NCBI RefSeq assembly: GCF_018343715.1
Contig: NZ_JAGYPL010000002.1
Coordinates: 248,001-312,000, forward strand
DNA from: Bacillus sp. FJAT-49711
Lineage (GTDB): Bacteria; Bacillota; Bacilli; Bacillales; Bacillaceae_C
Length of the DNA stretch: 64,000 bases
Direction of reading: 5' to 3'
Shown here: one piece after another, positions 27,106-35,761 of the stretch
Layout of the letters: every line of letters starts with the position of its first letter
How positions within the stretch are numbered: position 1 is the first letter of the stretch
Notes under the pieces: model-generated
Databases searched by the model: none
What the model saw: only the letters and a program-made list of their open reading frames with translations
What the model was told of the DNA's origin: nothing
Position numbers and translations under genes: made by a program

Positions 27106-27310
27106 GAACATACCTCCATAATCAAATTTAGTCGTTCAAGAATTATGTTATCGCTCGATGGTGTCACATAATATGTATTCCACAATAATAAGGAATAACC
27201 TTCAAGGTTTCACTCACTTTTTAATTATTCTGGCGATCGTGATGAATAAACCTAATATTATTTTTATATGTAGAACCATTATTTCTAATTAGAAGTTTGG
27301 TATTTTAAGG

Positions 27311-27457
27311 ATGTCTGGCTTTTTCTATTTGTACAACTTGCTAGGCTGGTTGTATTTACAATTATTTCTGGCCGCTCCTGCTGAGATGCTGGATGCGATC
27401 ATCGTTTTTAATGGAAGTCTTTTCATCCTTTTCCGATTTGTGCGCAGGTTATGGTGA
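27311..27457 (+). CDS. Possible 48-residue hydrophobic peptide or membrane-gene remnant
   Basis: ATG 27311 opens 48 codons reading MSGFFYLYNLLGWLYLQLFL, then AAPAEMLDAI and a second hydrophobic segment ending FRFVRRLW. The nearest AAGG directly touches the ATG, which is a poor spacing, so it may instead be a fragment of a lost membrane protein. The rest of the 27106-27602 gap holds nothing else I can support. Confidence 0.25.
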   Translation: MSGFFYLYNLLGWLYLQLFLAAPAEMLDAIIVFNGSLFILFRFVRRLW

Positions 27458-27602
27458 GGATTGCTATCGTAATTCAATGTACTGAATAATTCCCAATTAT
27501 CCGGTTAAAATAAAAGCAGAATTTTGCATAATGATTTACCAAAAGCAGCAAATATTCATAAGGCAGTAATAACTATTTATAAGTGATAACGGAGGGAATA
27601 AT

Positions 27603-27713
27603 ATGGTTAAAGACTCGAACGCACACAAGGAAAAAATAAAAGGGGAAGATAAGAGGCCAGATGAACAAAAAGAGAAAAAAGGAAGATCTAATGCTCGAGG
27701 TGGAAGGAATTAA
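27603..27713 (+). CDS. Small highly charged protein, 36 residues
   Basis: ATG 27603 follows ACGGAGGGAATAAT, a strong ribosome binding site, and opens 36 codons to TAA 27711-27713. The product is hydrophilic and Lys/Glu/Arg-rich with no hydrophobic core, ending RSNARGGRN. The size and composition resemble small acid-soluble or spore-associated peptides of Bacillus, but it matches none that I can name. Confidence 0.5.
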   Translation: MVKDSNAHKEKIKGEDKRPDEQKEKKGRSNARGGRN

Positions 27714-27750
27714 AGTTTATCTGTTTTTATGATATAGCCGAGAACACTTG

Positions 27751-27806
27751 TGATTTCAATCATGAGATGAATCGGCTTCGAATCGGGCGTGATTTCATAT
27801 CACGTT
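27751..27806 (+). repeat. Dispersed hairpin repeat, copy 2
   Basis: Matches copy 1 (6121-6175) in CAATCATGAGATGA, GGCTTCG and GGGCGTG. Here the hairpin stem is CGTGAT/ATCACG with a 5-base loop, so two base pairs are changed compensatorily relative to copy 1. Confidence 0.6.
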
Positions 27807-27919
27807 AACGATTCGACATATGCCAAAATGCAGATTGCATATAGACCCTGGATAATCGTAACTCAATCACAAAAAGGTGCTAACATATGGTACATTGATA
27901 TTTAAAGAGTTCCATGAGT

Positions 27920-27976
27920 TAAATTGAAAAGGTTCACTGTATTCATAGCCCCTCTATGCTATGTGCAGTGAACCTT
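27920..27976 (-). terminator. Terminator of a decayed minus-strand gene
   Basis: Perfect outer stem AAGGTTCACTG (27929-27939) / CAGTGAACCTT (27966-27976) with an inner CATAG/CTATG pairing. On the minus strand it is followed by TTTTCAATTT. It lies 34 bases after the stop of the remnant at 28010. Confidence 0.7.
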
Positions 27977-28009
27977 AAAATGATTGGAAATAATCCCACT
28001 TACTTGTTT

Positions 28010-28219
28010 TCACTTATTATGAGCCGTTAATTGTGTTCCACTTATGCGGCCAATAATACAACCCCATCCTCGTTCTTTGCACAGTGGCACCACTTGTCCA
28101 GTATTGATTGAAAAAATGCCCCGACCACTTTTCAATAGCTCTTTCGCAATAAATGCGTTCCTTCTTAATTCATCGAGTATATTATTAAATTTTATTTCCC
28201 ATTTTAGTACAGCAAGGAT
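28010..28219 (-). pseudogene. Start-less gene remnant, unknown
   Basis: A minus-strand frame of 69 codons ends at TGA 28010-28012. It reads KWEIKFNNILDELRRNAF, then IAKELLKSGRGIFSINTGQ and CIIGRISGTQL. The composition is protein-like and a terminator hairpin follows, but no start codon is available: an in-frame TGA precedes it. It is probably the end of a truncated or frameshifted gene. Confidence 0.45.
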
Positions 28220-28277
28220 TCATGCTGGAACTGTCATTATTCTAAAATAGATAGATAAAGATAAGTTTTCTATCTAA

Positions 28278-29156
28278 CTAGTAATGGACAGTTAAAAAGT
28301 CAATAATATCCTTGTTGATTTTTACCAAATGTTCTTCTGATGGGAAGTGTCCCATATTATAATCTTTAAACTCCAATAAATTCGGGATGATTTCTTTGGC
28401 GGCTTTTTTCACTTTCCTTTTGGGGAAAAATACATCTTTTTCTCCTGCAATAATTAAAGTAGGTGAATTGTAATTTGCCAATTCTTTCGCCACTGTTAAC
28501 TTAGGCATATCCTGTTCAAGTTTGATGTATTTGAATATATCGCCAATAATCTTTTTATCTATTTCTTTCATACTATTATCGGACATAATGCTAGTAATTT
28601 TCTGTAGATATTTTTCTGAGGAAGTCATATTAAATAGGATTAAAGGAAGAAGTATATCTTTTATCATTCTAATTTTTGAACCTAGGCTTATTCCTGATGG
28701 TGACACTAAGATGGAACAATCAATTTTGTCTGGTAAAAATGCAGCCAACCTTAAAATAATTCCGGCACCGTAGGAAGGACCGATAAATGCACAATGATCA
28801 ATATGAAAATGTTCCATTAGCTCCTTTATCCATAAAGCAAAACTATGATCTTTAGCTGAAATTCTATTTTCATCACTGTATCCAGGATGACCGATTGTAT
28901 CTGGTGCGTAAATTCGATACTTGTTCATTAGTGGTAAAAACCATGAAAATGTCATTGGATTTATACAATTTCCACCTTGAAATATAAAAATGGGCTTTCC
29001 TTCTTTAGGACCTGCTGTAAGAACATGAGTTTTGCCATAATACGTCTCAACATATGTGCGTTCGACATCAACATTAAATGATTTTACATAGTCTTCGTAA
29101 TGTTTAATAATCATTGTTTTCCCATCTGTTCTTTTATAAATGGTTCCCTTTTTCAT
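28278..29156 (-). CDS. Alpha/beta-hydrolase
   Basis: A 292-residue alpha/beta-hydrolase. The nucleophile elbow is FIGPSYGAGI (Ser about 137). The acid is probably the Asp of AGEKDVFFP, and the His that of NMGHFPSEEH (about 268). The oxyanion region is IFIFQGGNCINP where most have HGxx. Length is normal and no signal peptide is seen. Start ATG 29156 has only a weak GGGGTG ahead. The segment YYGKTHVLTAG also occurs, as TYGKTHVITWG, in the broken paralogue on the other strand at 29562. Confidence 0.88.
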   Translation of the reverse strand: MKKGTIYKRTDGKTMIIKHYEDYVKSFNVDVERTYVETYYGKTHVLTAGPKEGKPIFIFQGGNCINPMTFSWFLPLMNKYRIYAPDTIGHPGYSDENRISAKDHSFALWIKELMEHFHIDHCAFIGPSYGAGIILRLAAFLPDKIDCSILVSPSGISLGSKIRMIKDILLPLILFNMTSSEKYLQKITSIMSDNSMKEIDKKIIGDIFKYIKLEQDMPKLTVAKELANYNSPTLIIAGEKDVFFPKRKVKKAAKEIIPNLLEFKDYNMGHFPSEEHLVKINKDIIDFLTVHY

Positions 29157-29253
29157 TGTGGCACCCCAATCAAATTTGCTGTTATCCCTTTTAGTCTAAT
29201 ATGGAAACTACAAAAATAAAAGGGCAGAAAAATATCATCCTCTTTACTATTAA

Positions 29254-29472
29254 AAGTTATATTTATACGGTCTTGGAAACGATCCGTTCATTTCTGCCAT
29301 TTTAGCAAAAGAAGTGGGGGAAGAGAGAAGTAGAAGCACTTATAAAATAACATACATGAAAAGTTCAAATGGTGTGATGTATGTTCACCATGGTTGTTAT
29401 GCATTGCACTTATTATTCCAACTAATTCTAAAAAAGGTTCCACAAAAACATAGACGGAGAATGGATATCTGA
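29254..29472 (+). other. Open frame without a start codon in the gap between the two hydrolase genes
   Basis: Seventy-two stop-free codons begin after TAA 29251-29253, reading LYLYGLGNDPFISAILAKE early and ending HRRRMDI. There is no start before an internal ATG and no ribosome binding site. Possibly a remnant, possibly chance. Confidence 0.2.
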
Positions 29473-29561
29473 AAAAACATAAAAGCCTTAATCATCTTTA
29501 TTCAGGGTCGATGATATCTTATTCATATATGGAAGTATATTAAAAGAATTGTGGTGTAAAT

Positions 29562-30312
29562 ATGTCCTATTTAGTATTTGATGATAGAGAAAAACATTCC
29601 TATTATGATAGCTATGACCGATCACTCATACAATGGAATGCGGAAACGGAAAGTTTGTATATGATACAACATATGGAAAAACACATGTGATTACATGGGG
29701 ATCAGAAGCCGCCCCTCCTTATGTTTTAATTCATGGTATGACGGTAAGCCCTACTATGTGGTTTGCCAATATACCTGAATGGAGTCAGCACTTTAGCTTA
29801 TTTGCGATTGTTGTGATGGGGGACTTTGGAAAAAGTGAATATACGAGCCAATCACTTCTCCTGAACATATTGATAGGTGGGTATATGGAATACTTGATGG
29901 ATTAAATCTAAATGATATTTATCTAGTGGGTCACTCAATGGGAGGCTGGATTTCTTTGCAATTCAGTTTAAATTCCAGCCGTGTAAAGAAATTGGTTTTG
30001 CTTGCCCCCATTATGAGTTTATTTAATTGAATGTTTGCCTAATAAGCAAAATGTTCCTGATGAAATCCTGTATCAACAATTTTACAAAGGATATAACCAA
30101 AAGTGTTTGAAAGGGAAGTATTAGAACGATTGCCCCCTGATATGCTTGTGCTAATTGGCGAGCAAGAAGTCGTCTATTCATCTACTAAAAAAGCCATTGA
30201 AGATGCAAGCAGTTTTTCAAAAATAAAAGCAAAGTTGATTTCAAATTGTCCTCATTGTCTTCTTGCTGAACAAAAAGAGGTTTTAGATCGTTTAATTAAA
30301 GAATTTTTATAA
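29562..30312 (+). pseudogene. Broken alpha/beta-hydrolase gene, several lesions
   Basis: Fragments in three frames add up to a degraded homologue of the hydrolase at 28278. The first reads SYLVFDDREKHSYYDSYDR from ATG 29562. A one-base shift near 29665 leads to DTTYGKTHVITWGSEAAPPY and the strand LIHGMTVSP. Another shift near 29850 leads to ITSPEHIDRWVYGILDGL and the nucleophile elbow LVGHSMGGW. A stop after LLAPIMSLFN and a missing lid region follow. The C-terminal part resumes as LERLPPDMLVLIGEQEVVY and ends at TAA 30310-30312. Clearly inactive as sequenced. Confidence 0.85.
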
Positions 30313-30349
30313 AAGAACCAGCTTCCTGTTTCGGAAACTGGTTCTTTAA
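30310..30349. terminator. Terminator between convergent genes
   Basis: Stem AAAGAACCAG / CTGGTTCTTT (30312-30321 with 30338-30347), A/T tracts on both sides. Confidence 0.75.
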
Positions 30350-30359
30350 AAGTATTGTC

Positions 30360-31487
30360 CTACGCCAATCTCATCTTAAAATCCTGATAGCCAAACTCGT
30401 GGACAACCTCGTAATCTCCACTTTTATCTTTTACAACAATCGCGGGCAATGCCATGCCGTTAAAAGTAGTATTTTTTACCATCGAATAAATGGCCATGTC
30501 CTCGAAAACGAGTCGATCTCCGCTTTTTAATGGCTCGTCGAATGAATAGTCGCCGATTACGTCGCCCGCAAGGCATGTTTGCCCGCCAAGTCGATATGTG
30601 AATGGTTTTTCTCCAGCTTCTCCTGACTTTTGAAGTGGAGGACGATAAGGCATCTCTAATACATCCGGCATATGGCATGTGGCTGAAGTATCCAGTATAG
30701 CGATCTTTATTCCGTTTTCAAGTGTATCTAAGACCGTCGTGACTAGGAAACCAGCATTAAGCGCGACAGCTTCCCCTGGTTCGACATATACTTCTAACCC
30801 ATACTTGTCTTGCATTCTCTTAATGCATTTTTCGAGTAATGGAATATCATAATCTTCTCTCGTAATATGGTGCCCGCCGCCGAAGTTGATCCATTCCATT
30901 TGTGAAAGCCATGGACCAAACTTTTCCTCCACGGCATTCAACGTTGTTTCCAAGTCGTCAGAGTTTTGCTGGCACAGTGTGTGGAAATGCAGACCAGAAA
31001 TGCCTTCAAGCAAGTCGGGACGGAAATGTTCCTTTTTTACGCCGAATCTTGAACCAGGTGAACAAGGGTCATAGATGGCGTGCCCAACTTGTGTAGAGCA
31101 TTCAGGATTAATGCGCAGACCCACTTTTTTTCCGGCTTTTAGAACTTTCTCTTTAAACTTTTCAACCTGTGAAAAGGAGTTGAAGATGATATGGTCACAG
31201 ATTTCTACGATTTCATCCATTTCATCCTCACGATAGGCAGGGGAAAAGACGTGATTTTCTTTCCCCATTTCTTCGTAGCCTAATCGTGCCTCGTACAATC
31301 CGCTAGCTGTTGCACCGTTTAAATATTGTCCAATCAATGGGTATAGTTTAAACATTGAAAACGCCTTTTGAGCTAGAATAATCTTGCATCCTGTACGTTC
31401 CATGACTCCGTGCAAGATTTTTAGATTTTTTTCAAGTAAATCTTCATCGACTATATAGCTAGGTGTTGGGAGTTCTTCAAAGCGCAT
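30360..31487 (-). CDS. nspC: Carboxynorspermidine/carboxyspermidine decarboxylase
   Basis: A 375-residue fold-III PLP decarboxylase. It removes CO2 from carboxynorspermidine or carboxyspermidine to give norspermidine or spermidine. The PLP lysine is in AQKAFSMF (Lys41). Further marks are SGLHFHTLCQQNSDDL, the INFGGGHHITREDYD phosphate loop, EPGEAVALNAGFL, DTSATCHMPDVLEMPYRP and the LGGQTCLAGDVIGDY catalytic Cys region. It follows the synthase gene with a single intervening base, so the two are an operon. Whether the product is spermidine or norspermidine depends on the diamine available. Confidence 0.95.
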   Translation of the reverse strand: MRFEELPTPSYIVDEDLLEKNLKILHGVMERTGCKIILAQKAFSMFKLYPLIGQYLNGATASGLYEARLGYEEMGKENHVFSPAYREDEMDEIVEICDHIIFNSFSQVEKFKEKVLKAGKKVGLRINPECSTQVGHAIYDPCSPGSRFGVKKEHFRPDLLEGISGLHFHTLCQQNSDDLETTLNAVEEKFGPWLSQMEWINFGGGHHITREDYDIPLLEKCIKRMQDKYGLEVYVEPGEAVALNAGFLVTTVLDTLENGIKIAILDTSATCHMPDVLEMPYRPPLQKSGEAGEKPFTYRLGGQTCLAGDVIGDYSFDEPLKSGDRLVFEDMAIYSMVKNTTFNGMALPAIVVKDKSGDYEVVHEFGYQDFKMRLA

Positions 31488-31488
31488 C

Positions 31489-32727
31489 TTATCGAACTAG
31501 CTCCAACTCTTTTTCTTTAATAGACTCATTGTCTACAAGCTCTGGATTAAAGTCTTCTTGCCATGGAAGTCCCCATTTGTTCAATGCATCCATGAATGGA
31601 TCTGGATCGAATTCTTCAATATTGTATACGCCTGGTTTGTTCCACTTTCCAGTCATGACCATCATGGCTCCGATCATGGCAGGGACACCTGTTGTGTAGG
31701 ACACTGCTTGAGATCCTACTTCTTTGTAGCATTCTTCATGGTCACACACATTGTATACATAGTATGTTTTTTCTTTACCGTCTTTTTTGCCTCTAAAAAT
31801 ACAGCCGATGTTCGTTTTACCTTTTGTGCGTGGTCCAAGAGAAGCTGGATCAGGCAATACTGCTTTCAAAAACTGAAGTGGAATAATTTGTTTTCCTTCA
31901 AATTCAATGGGCTCGATCGAAGTCATTCCCACATTTTCAAGACACTTTAAGTGTGTAAGATAGCTTTGACCGAATGTCATGAAGAAGCGGATGCGCTTAA
32001 TCCCAGGGATGTTGACTGCTAGGGATTCAAGCTCTTCGTGGTATAACAAATACATGTCTTTCTCACCAATTTCAGGAAAGTTATACACGCGTTTGATTTC
32101 CATCGGCTGCGTTTCAATCCATTCGCCATTTTCCCAGTACCTTCCGTTTGCAGAAACTTCACGAATATTGATTTCAGGGTTAAAATTCGTTGCAAATGGA
32201 TAGCCATGGTCTCCAGCGTTGCAGTCAAGAATATCGATATAATTAATTTCATCAAAATGATGTTTTAAGGCATAAGCCGAGAATACACCTGTTACACCTG
32301 GATCGAAGCCACTTCCTAAAAGGGCTGTAATTCCAGCTTTTTCAAAGCGCTCGCGGTATTCCCATTGCCATTTATATTCAAATTTTGCCGTATCCTCCGG
32401 CTCATAGTTCGCCGTATCCATATAGTGTGTTTTCGTTGCAAGGCAAGCATCCATAATCGTTAAATCTTGATATGGCAAAGCCAAATTCATAACGATATCT
32501 GGTTTTACTTCTTCGATTAATGCAATTAACTCCTCTACATTATCTGCGTCAACTTGTGCTGTTGTAATTTTCGTTTTGCCGCCATCAAGTTTCGCTTTTA
32601 AAGCATCACATTTTGACTTTGTACGACTTGCGATGCAAATTTCTTCAAATACCTCACTGTTTTGAACACATTTGTGAATAGCAACGGATGCCACTCCTCC
32701 ACAACCGATAATAAGTGCTTTTCCCAT
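31489..32727 (-). CDS. Carboxynorspermidine/carboxyspermidine synthase (saccharopine dehydrogenase family)
   Basis: A 412-residue NAD(P)H-dependent enzyme. It condenses aspartate semialdehyde with a diamine (putrescine or 1,3-diaminopropane) and reduces the imine, giving the substrate for the decarboxylase next door. The Rossmann start is KALIIGCGGVASVAIHKC, followed by ASRTKSKCDAL. GSGFDPGVTGVFSAYA and LDCNAGDHGYPFATNFNPE are typical of this branch of the saccharopine dehydrogenase family. RBS: TAGGGGGAAGAAAA before ATG 32727. The 745-base upstream gap contains an intrinsic terminator 70 bases ahead of the start and a structured stretch, suggesting regulation in the leader. No diaminobutyrate aminotransferase or decarboxylase is in the window. 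Confidence 0.93.
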   Translation of the reverse strand: MGKALIIGCGGVASVAIHKCVQNSEVFEEICIASRTKSKCDALKAKLDGGKTKITTAQVDADNVEELIALIEEVKPDIVMNLALPYQDLTIMDACLATKTHYMDTANYEPEDTAKFEYKWQWEYRERFEKAGITALLGSGFDPGVTGVFSAYALKHHFDEINYIDILDCNAGDHGYPFATNFNPEINIREVSANGRYWENGEWIETQPMEIKRVYNFPEIGEKDMYLLYHEELESLAVNIPGIKRIRFFMTFGQSYLTHLKCLENVGMTSIEPIEFEGKQIIPLQFLKAVLPDPASLGPRTKGKTNIGCIFRGKKDGKEKTYYVYNVCDHEECYKEVGSQAVSYTTGVPAMIGAMMVMTGKWNKPGVYNIEEFDPDPFMDALNKWGLPWQEDFNPELVDNESIKEKELELVR

Positions 32728-32795
32728 TTTTTCTTCCCCCTACTAAATAGATTTGGTGGTACTTAGAGAAATTCATCCCTACAGGTTGCGAAACG

Positions 32796-32843
32796 ACAAA
32801 AAAGCAAGTGAAATGACGCATAAACGCGCACAACACTTGCTTT
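32796..32843 (-). terminator. Leader terminator (possible attenuator) upstream of carboxynorspermidine synthase
   Basis: On the minus strand AAAGCAAGTG (32843-32834) pairs with CACTTGCTTT (32810-32801) and is followed by six Ts. It lies 70-115 bases before the synthase start, with no gene upstream for it to serve, so it probably sits in the leader. Confidence 0.65.
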
Positions 32844-33054
32844 AGATACAATATCAAATATAAAAAAGGCACACGCATACATATGAACAAAAGCCATACG
32901 TATACATCTTCCATAAAATTCCATTATGGCAGATAGCTTTTTCCTATTCAATATTCCATCATGAGATCAGAGTCTATATAGCAAATAATTACTTTTGACA
33001 CTCTTATTGACCGTTTCACAAGTTGTGTGCATATGCACTGGTTGTAAAGTAACC

Positions 33055-33227
33055 AACTTATAAAAGTTGAGCTTTTAACTCAATCAATAAGGCAACGAAA
33101 GTCGCCAATCGGCATTTGACCCGGCTGTCCGTATGGCCTTAACTTCCTAAAGAAGTGGTCAAAACATTATCTGCTTGGAAAGACCCTAGAATATTGAATA
33201 GCAGCTTTCCAAAATAATTCTTTTTTA
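33055..33227 (-). promoter_or_regulatory. Structured stretch, candidate cis-regulatory RNA
   Basis: Read on the minus strand: an 8-bp helix TTGGAAAG/CTTTCCAA; then TTTGACC pairing with GGTCAAA around two inner hairpins (ACTTC-TTTAG-GAAGT and GGC/GCC); then GCC-GATT-GGC; then GGCGAC-TTTC-GTTGCC; then TTGAG/CTCAA. The GGCGAC/GTTGCC helix has a G-U pair on the minus strand, but the same place is an A-C mismatch on the plus strand, so the minus strand is favoured. It lies between the divergent polyamine and ABC operons. It matches no riboswitch class I can recall. Confidence 0.35.
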
Positions 33228-33472
33228 GATTAACAACATGTTGTGAAAATATCAATAGAAATTATTAAAAAAATCTTCCTAACGCAATATTTTTATTAGC
33301 AAAATTTCTAAAAGGTCACGTTCAATTAGTAAGGTCAAAAAAATTTAGACAATTCGATTATCAGTCTTACTTTCACAGCTGTTATGTGATATTTTAAATA
33401 GACTGATAAAATATTATGAACGTGAATGGTTCCTGACATCTCGTTCGATGTGAGGTGCATGATTGAAAGGGT

Positions 33473-35761
33473 ATGAAAAAACTACCAGAAGAATTGAAGG
33501 CTTTATTGTCGGAAAAAGGCTTAGTAAATGAAAATATTATTGATTGGATGTTCTGTGACCGGGGCATTGATGGTGGTTTTGTCGATACATATTTAGCTCT
33601 TACGAAGGATTCGCTTTTTCGATTATCTAACGATAATGAAAAAAAAGAGGAAAGGGTTTTTAAAGGATATCAGGTAGTTAATAAGAAAAAAAAGATTTCA
33701 AGTTTTATAGAACCTGACAAATTCAAAGTAGAAAAATTTAGCCTTGAAGAAATTGAGAGTGCTTACACGGTGAATCTTATTGCTTCCGGACTTCTTGTTA
33801 TAAAGAATCCCGAGGAAAAGGCAATTGCGGCGATGACAAATGGATATATGAGTGATGCAACAAAATTTATATCTACTTTCACGAAACTAAAAAATAATGA
33901 AACGATTGACATGCACGGAACGGATGAAACAAACAAAAATGCCTGCCCAAAATGTGGGATGATTTATCCAGAAGAAGGACGTCAAGTTTGTCCGAAATGT
34001 TTAAAAAAAGGTGCTATTTTTGGCAGGCTGCTAGGATTTACTACAAATCATAAGTGGTCTATATTCTTCATCATTTTTTTCATGCTGCTAAATTCAGCGA
34101 CTGGACTCGTCATCCCTTACTTCCAAGGGACAGTATTATTTGACCAAGCATTAGGAGGAACGGGACCTTTTGCAGGTAAAATTGCCCTCGTCATTATAAT
34201 TATCATCGTTTTCCGAACATTGTCCCTCTTTTTCGGAATCCTATTCGGTGTCATTAATGCTAAGATGGCTGCGAATATTGTATTTGATCTAAAATCGAAT
34301 ATTTTTACATCTATGCAGAGGTTGTCCTTATCGTTTTTTCAAAAAAGACAAACCGGGCAATTGATGACGAGAGTGAATGATGATGCGAATGAGCTGCAAT
34401 TTTTCTTTGTTGATGGTATTCCGTATTTTGTTGTAAATGCCATAAATATTTTAGGGGTAACAGCCATTCTACTTATCATGGATTGGAAGCTTACACTTAT
34501 TTGTTTAATTCCACTTCCTTTTGTCGTCCTCTTAATTCGTTGGGTTTTTCCAAAATTATGGCGGATGTCGTGGAAAAGGCATAGAAGAGCGAGTGCTATG
34601 AACTCCATCATTAGTGACACGGTGCGTAGTGCAAGAATTGTGAAGGCATTTGGAAAAGAAAAGATGGAGGTTAATCGATTCCAAGGAGCAAATGTTTCTT
34701 TTTCTAATGCGGAACAAAGATTTAACAAGATGAGCAGCACGATTTTTCCTATTATTAACATGTTAACGCAAATTGGCGGAGTATTGATTTGGGCATTTGG
34801 CGGTTGGCGAGTAATGGGTGGAGAAATGACGTTCGGGGAAATCATGACATTCATTACGTATATTTACATGCTATTTGGTCCCATTCAATTTATGAATAAT
34901 ATAGCAGGCTGGTGGTCTTACTGTATGGCAGCGGCACAGCGAATCTTTGAAATTCAGGATGCTGTTCCGGAAGTGACCGAAAAAGAAGATGCTCTACAAT
35001 TAGAAAGGCTTAGAGGGGACATCTCAATATCCAACATCCACTTTAATTATGAGCCGAATAAACCAATACTGCAGGACGTTTCTTTAGTTGCAAAACAAGG
35101 TCAGATGATTGGTATTGTTGGACCTTCAGGAGCGGGTAAATCGACACTCGTAAACTTAATTTCACGGCTTTACGATGTGAATGAAGGTGAAATAAAGATA
35201 GATGGCATCAATGTAAAAGATTTAGCAGCCGATACGCTGCGAAGTAATATTGGAATTGTGTCGCAGGAAGTGTATGTATTCATCGGAACGATCGCGGAAA
35301 ACATTGCGTATGCGAATCCAGATTGCTCACTTGAAGAAATTATTTATGCAGCTAAAATTGCGAATGCCCATGATTTTATTGAGAATCTTCCAGAAGGCTA
35401 TGATACGGTCGTAGGCACTGGGGGCTACAATTTATCAGGTGGCGAGAAGCAGCGGATTTCGATTGCTAGAGCGATTTTGCATGATCCGAAAATATTAATA
35501 CTTGATGAGGCTACTGCCTCATTAGACACGAAAACGGAATTGCAAATTCAGGAAGCATTGGAATCATTGGCTGAGGGCAGGACAACAATCGCAATTGCTC
35601 ATCGATTATCCACATTGCGAAATGCAGATTACTTATATGTAATGGAAGATGGGAAGGTTGTTGAAGAAGGAACTCATGATGAGCTTATGAATAAAGACGC
35701 GAAATACGCTGGCATGGTGAAAAAGCATGAAGAAGCTTTAAAGATGAAAGAGGCGATTTAG
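33473..35761 (+). CDS. ABC exporter (permease plus ATPase) with N-terminal PH-like domain and zinc ribbon
   Basis: A 762-residue half-transporter. Residues 1-150 form an unusual cytosolic domain, possibly PH-like. Then comes a zinc ribbon (Cys158, 161, 173, 176: CPKCGM and CPKC), a six-helix ABC exporter domain (about 185-480), and an ATPase domain. The ATPase has GPSGAGKST Walker A (about 549-557), LSGGEKQR signature, LILDEATASLD with intact catalytic Glu, and AHRLST. Start ATG 33473; GAAAGGG is very close to it. A five-codon frame (MIERV, ATG 33459) overlaps this start by 4 bases and could couple translation. The stop is followed directly by the DUF1854 gene. NCBI-style annotations link similar exporters to cyanophycin loci, but none is present here. 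Confidence 0.9.
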   Translation: MKKLPEELKALLSEKGLVNENIIDWMFCDRGIDGGFVDTYLALTKDSLFRLSNDNEKKEERVFKGYQVVNKKKKISSFIEPDKFKVEKFSLEEIESAYTVNLIASGLLVIKNPEEKAIAAMTNGYMSDATKFISTFTKLKNNETIDMHGTDETNKNACPKCGMIYPEEGRQVCPKCLKKGAIFGRLLGFTTNHKWSIFFIIFFMLLNSATGLVIPYFQGTVLFDQALGGTGPFAGKIALVIIIIIVFRTLSLFFGILFGVINAKMAANIVFDLKSNIFTSMQRLSLSFFQKRQTGQLMTRVNDDANELQFFFVDGIPYFVVNAINILGVTAILLIMDWKLTLICLIPLPFVVLLIRWVFPKLWRMSWKRHRRASAMNSIISDTVRSARIVKAFGKEKMEVNRFQGANVSFSNAEQRFNKMSSTIFPIINMLTQIGGVLIWAFGGWRVMGGEMTFGEIMTFITYIYMLFGPIQFMNNIAGWWSYCMAAAQRIFEIQDAVPEVTEKEDALQLERLRGDISISNIHFNYEPNKPILQDVSLVAKQGQMIGIVGPSGAGKSTLVNLISRLYDVNEGEIKIDGINVKDLAADTLRSNIGIVSQEVYVFIGTIAENIAYANPDCSLEEIIYAAKIANAHDFIENLPEGYDTVVGTGGYNLSGGEKQRISIARAILHDPKILILDEATASLDTKTELQIQEALESLAEGRTTIAIAHRLSTLRNADYLYVMEDGKVVEEGTHDELMNKDAKYAGMVKKHEEALKMKEAI

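Noticed and set aside
142-29280. Shared 14-mer ACGGTCTTGGAAAC at 142-155 and 29267-29280
   Set aside because: Only 14 bases match and the flanks differ, so chance or a very old relic cannot be separated.
33175-33227. Plus-strand terminator ahead of the ABC operon
   Set aside because: TTGGAAAG/CTTTCCAA pairs, but eight bases separate the stem from the T run, so it is not a normal terminator.
33459-33476. BmrB-like leader peptide gene (MIERV)
   Set aside because: Only five codons and the GAGGTG is one base from its ATG; mentioned only as possible coupling.
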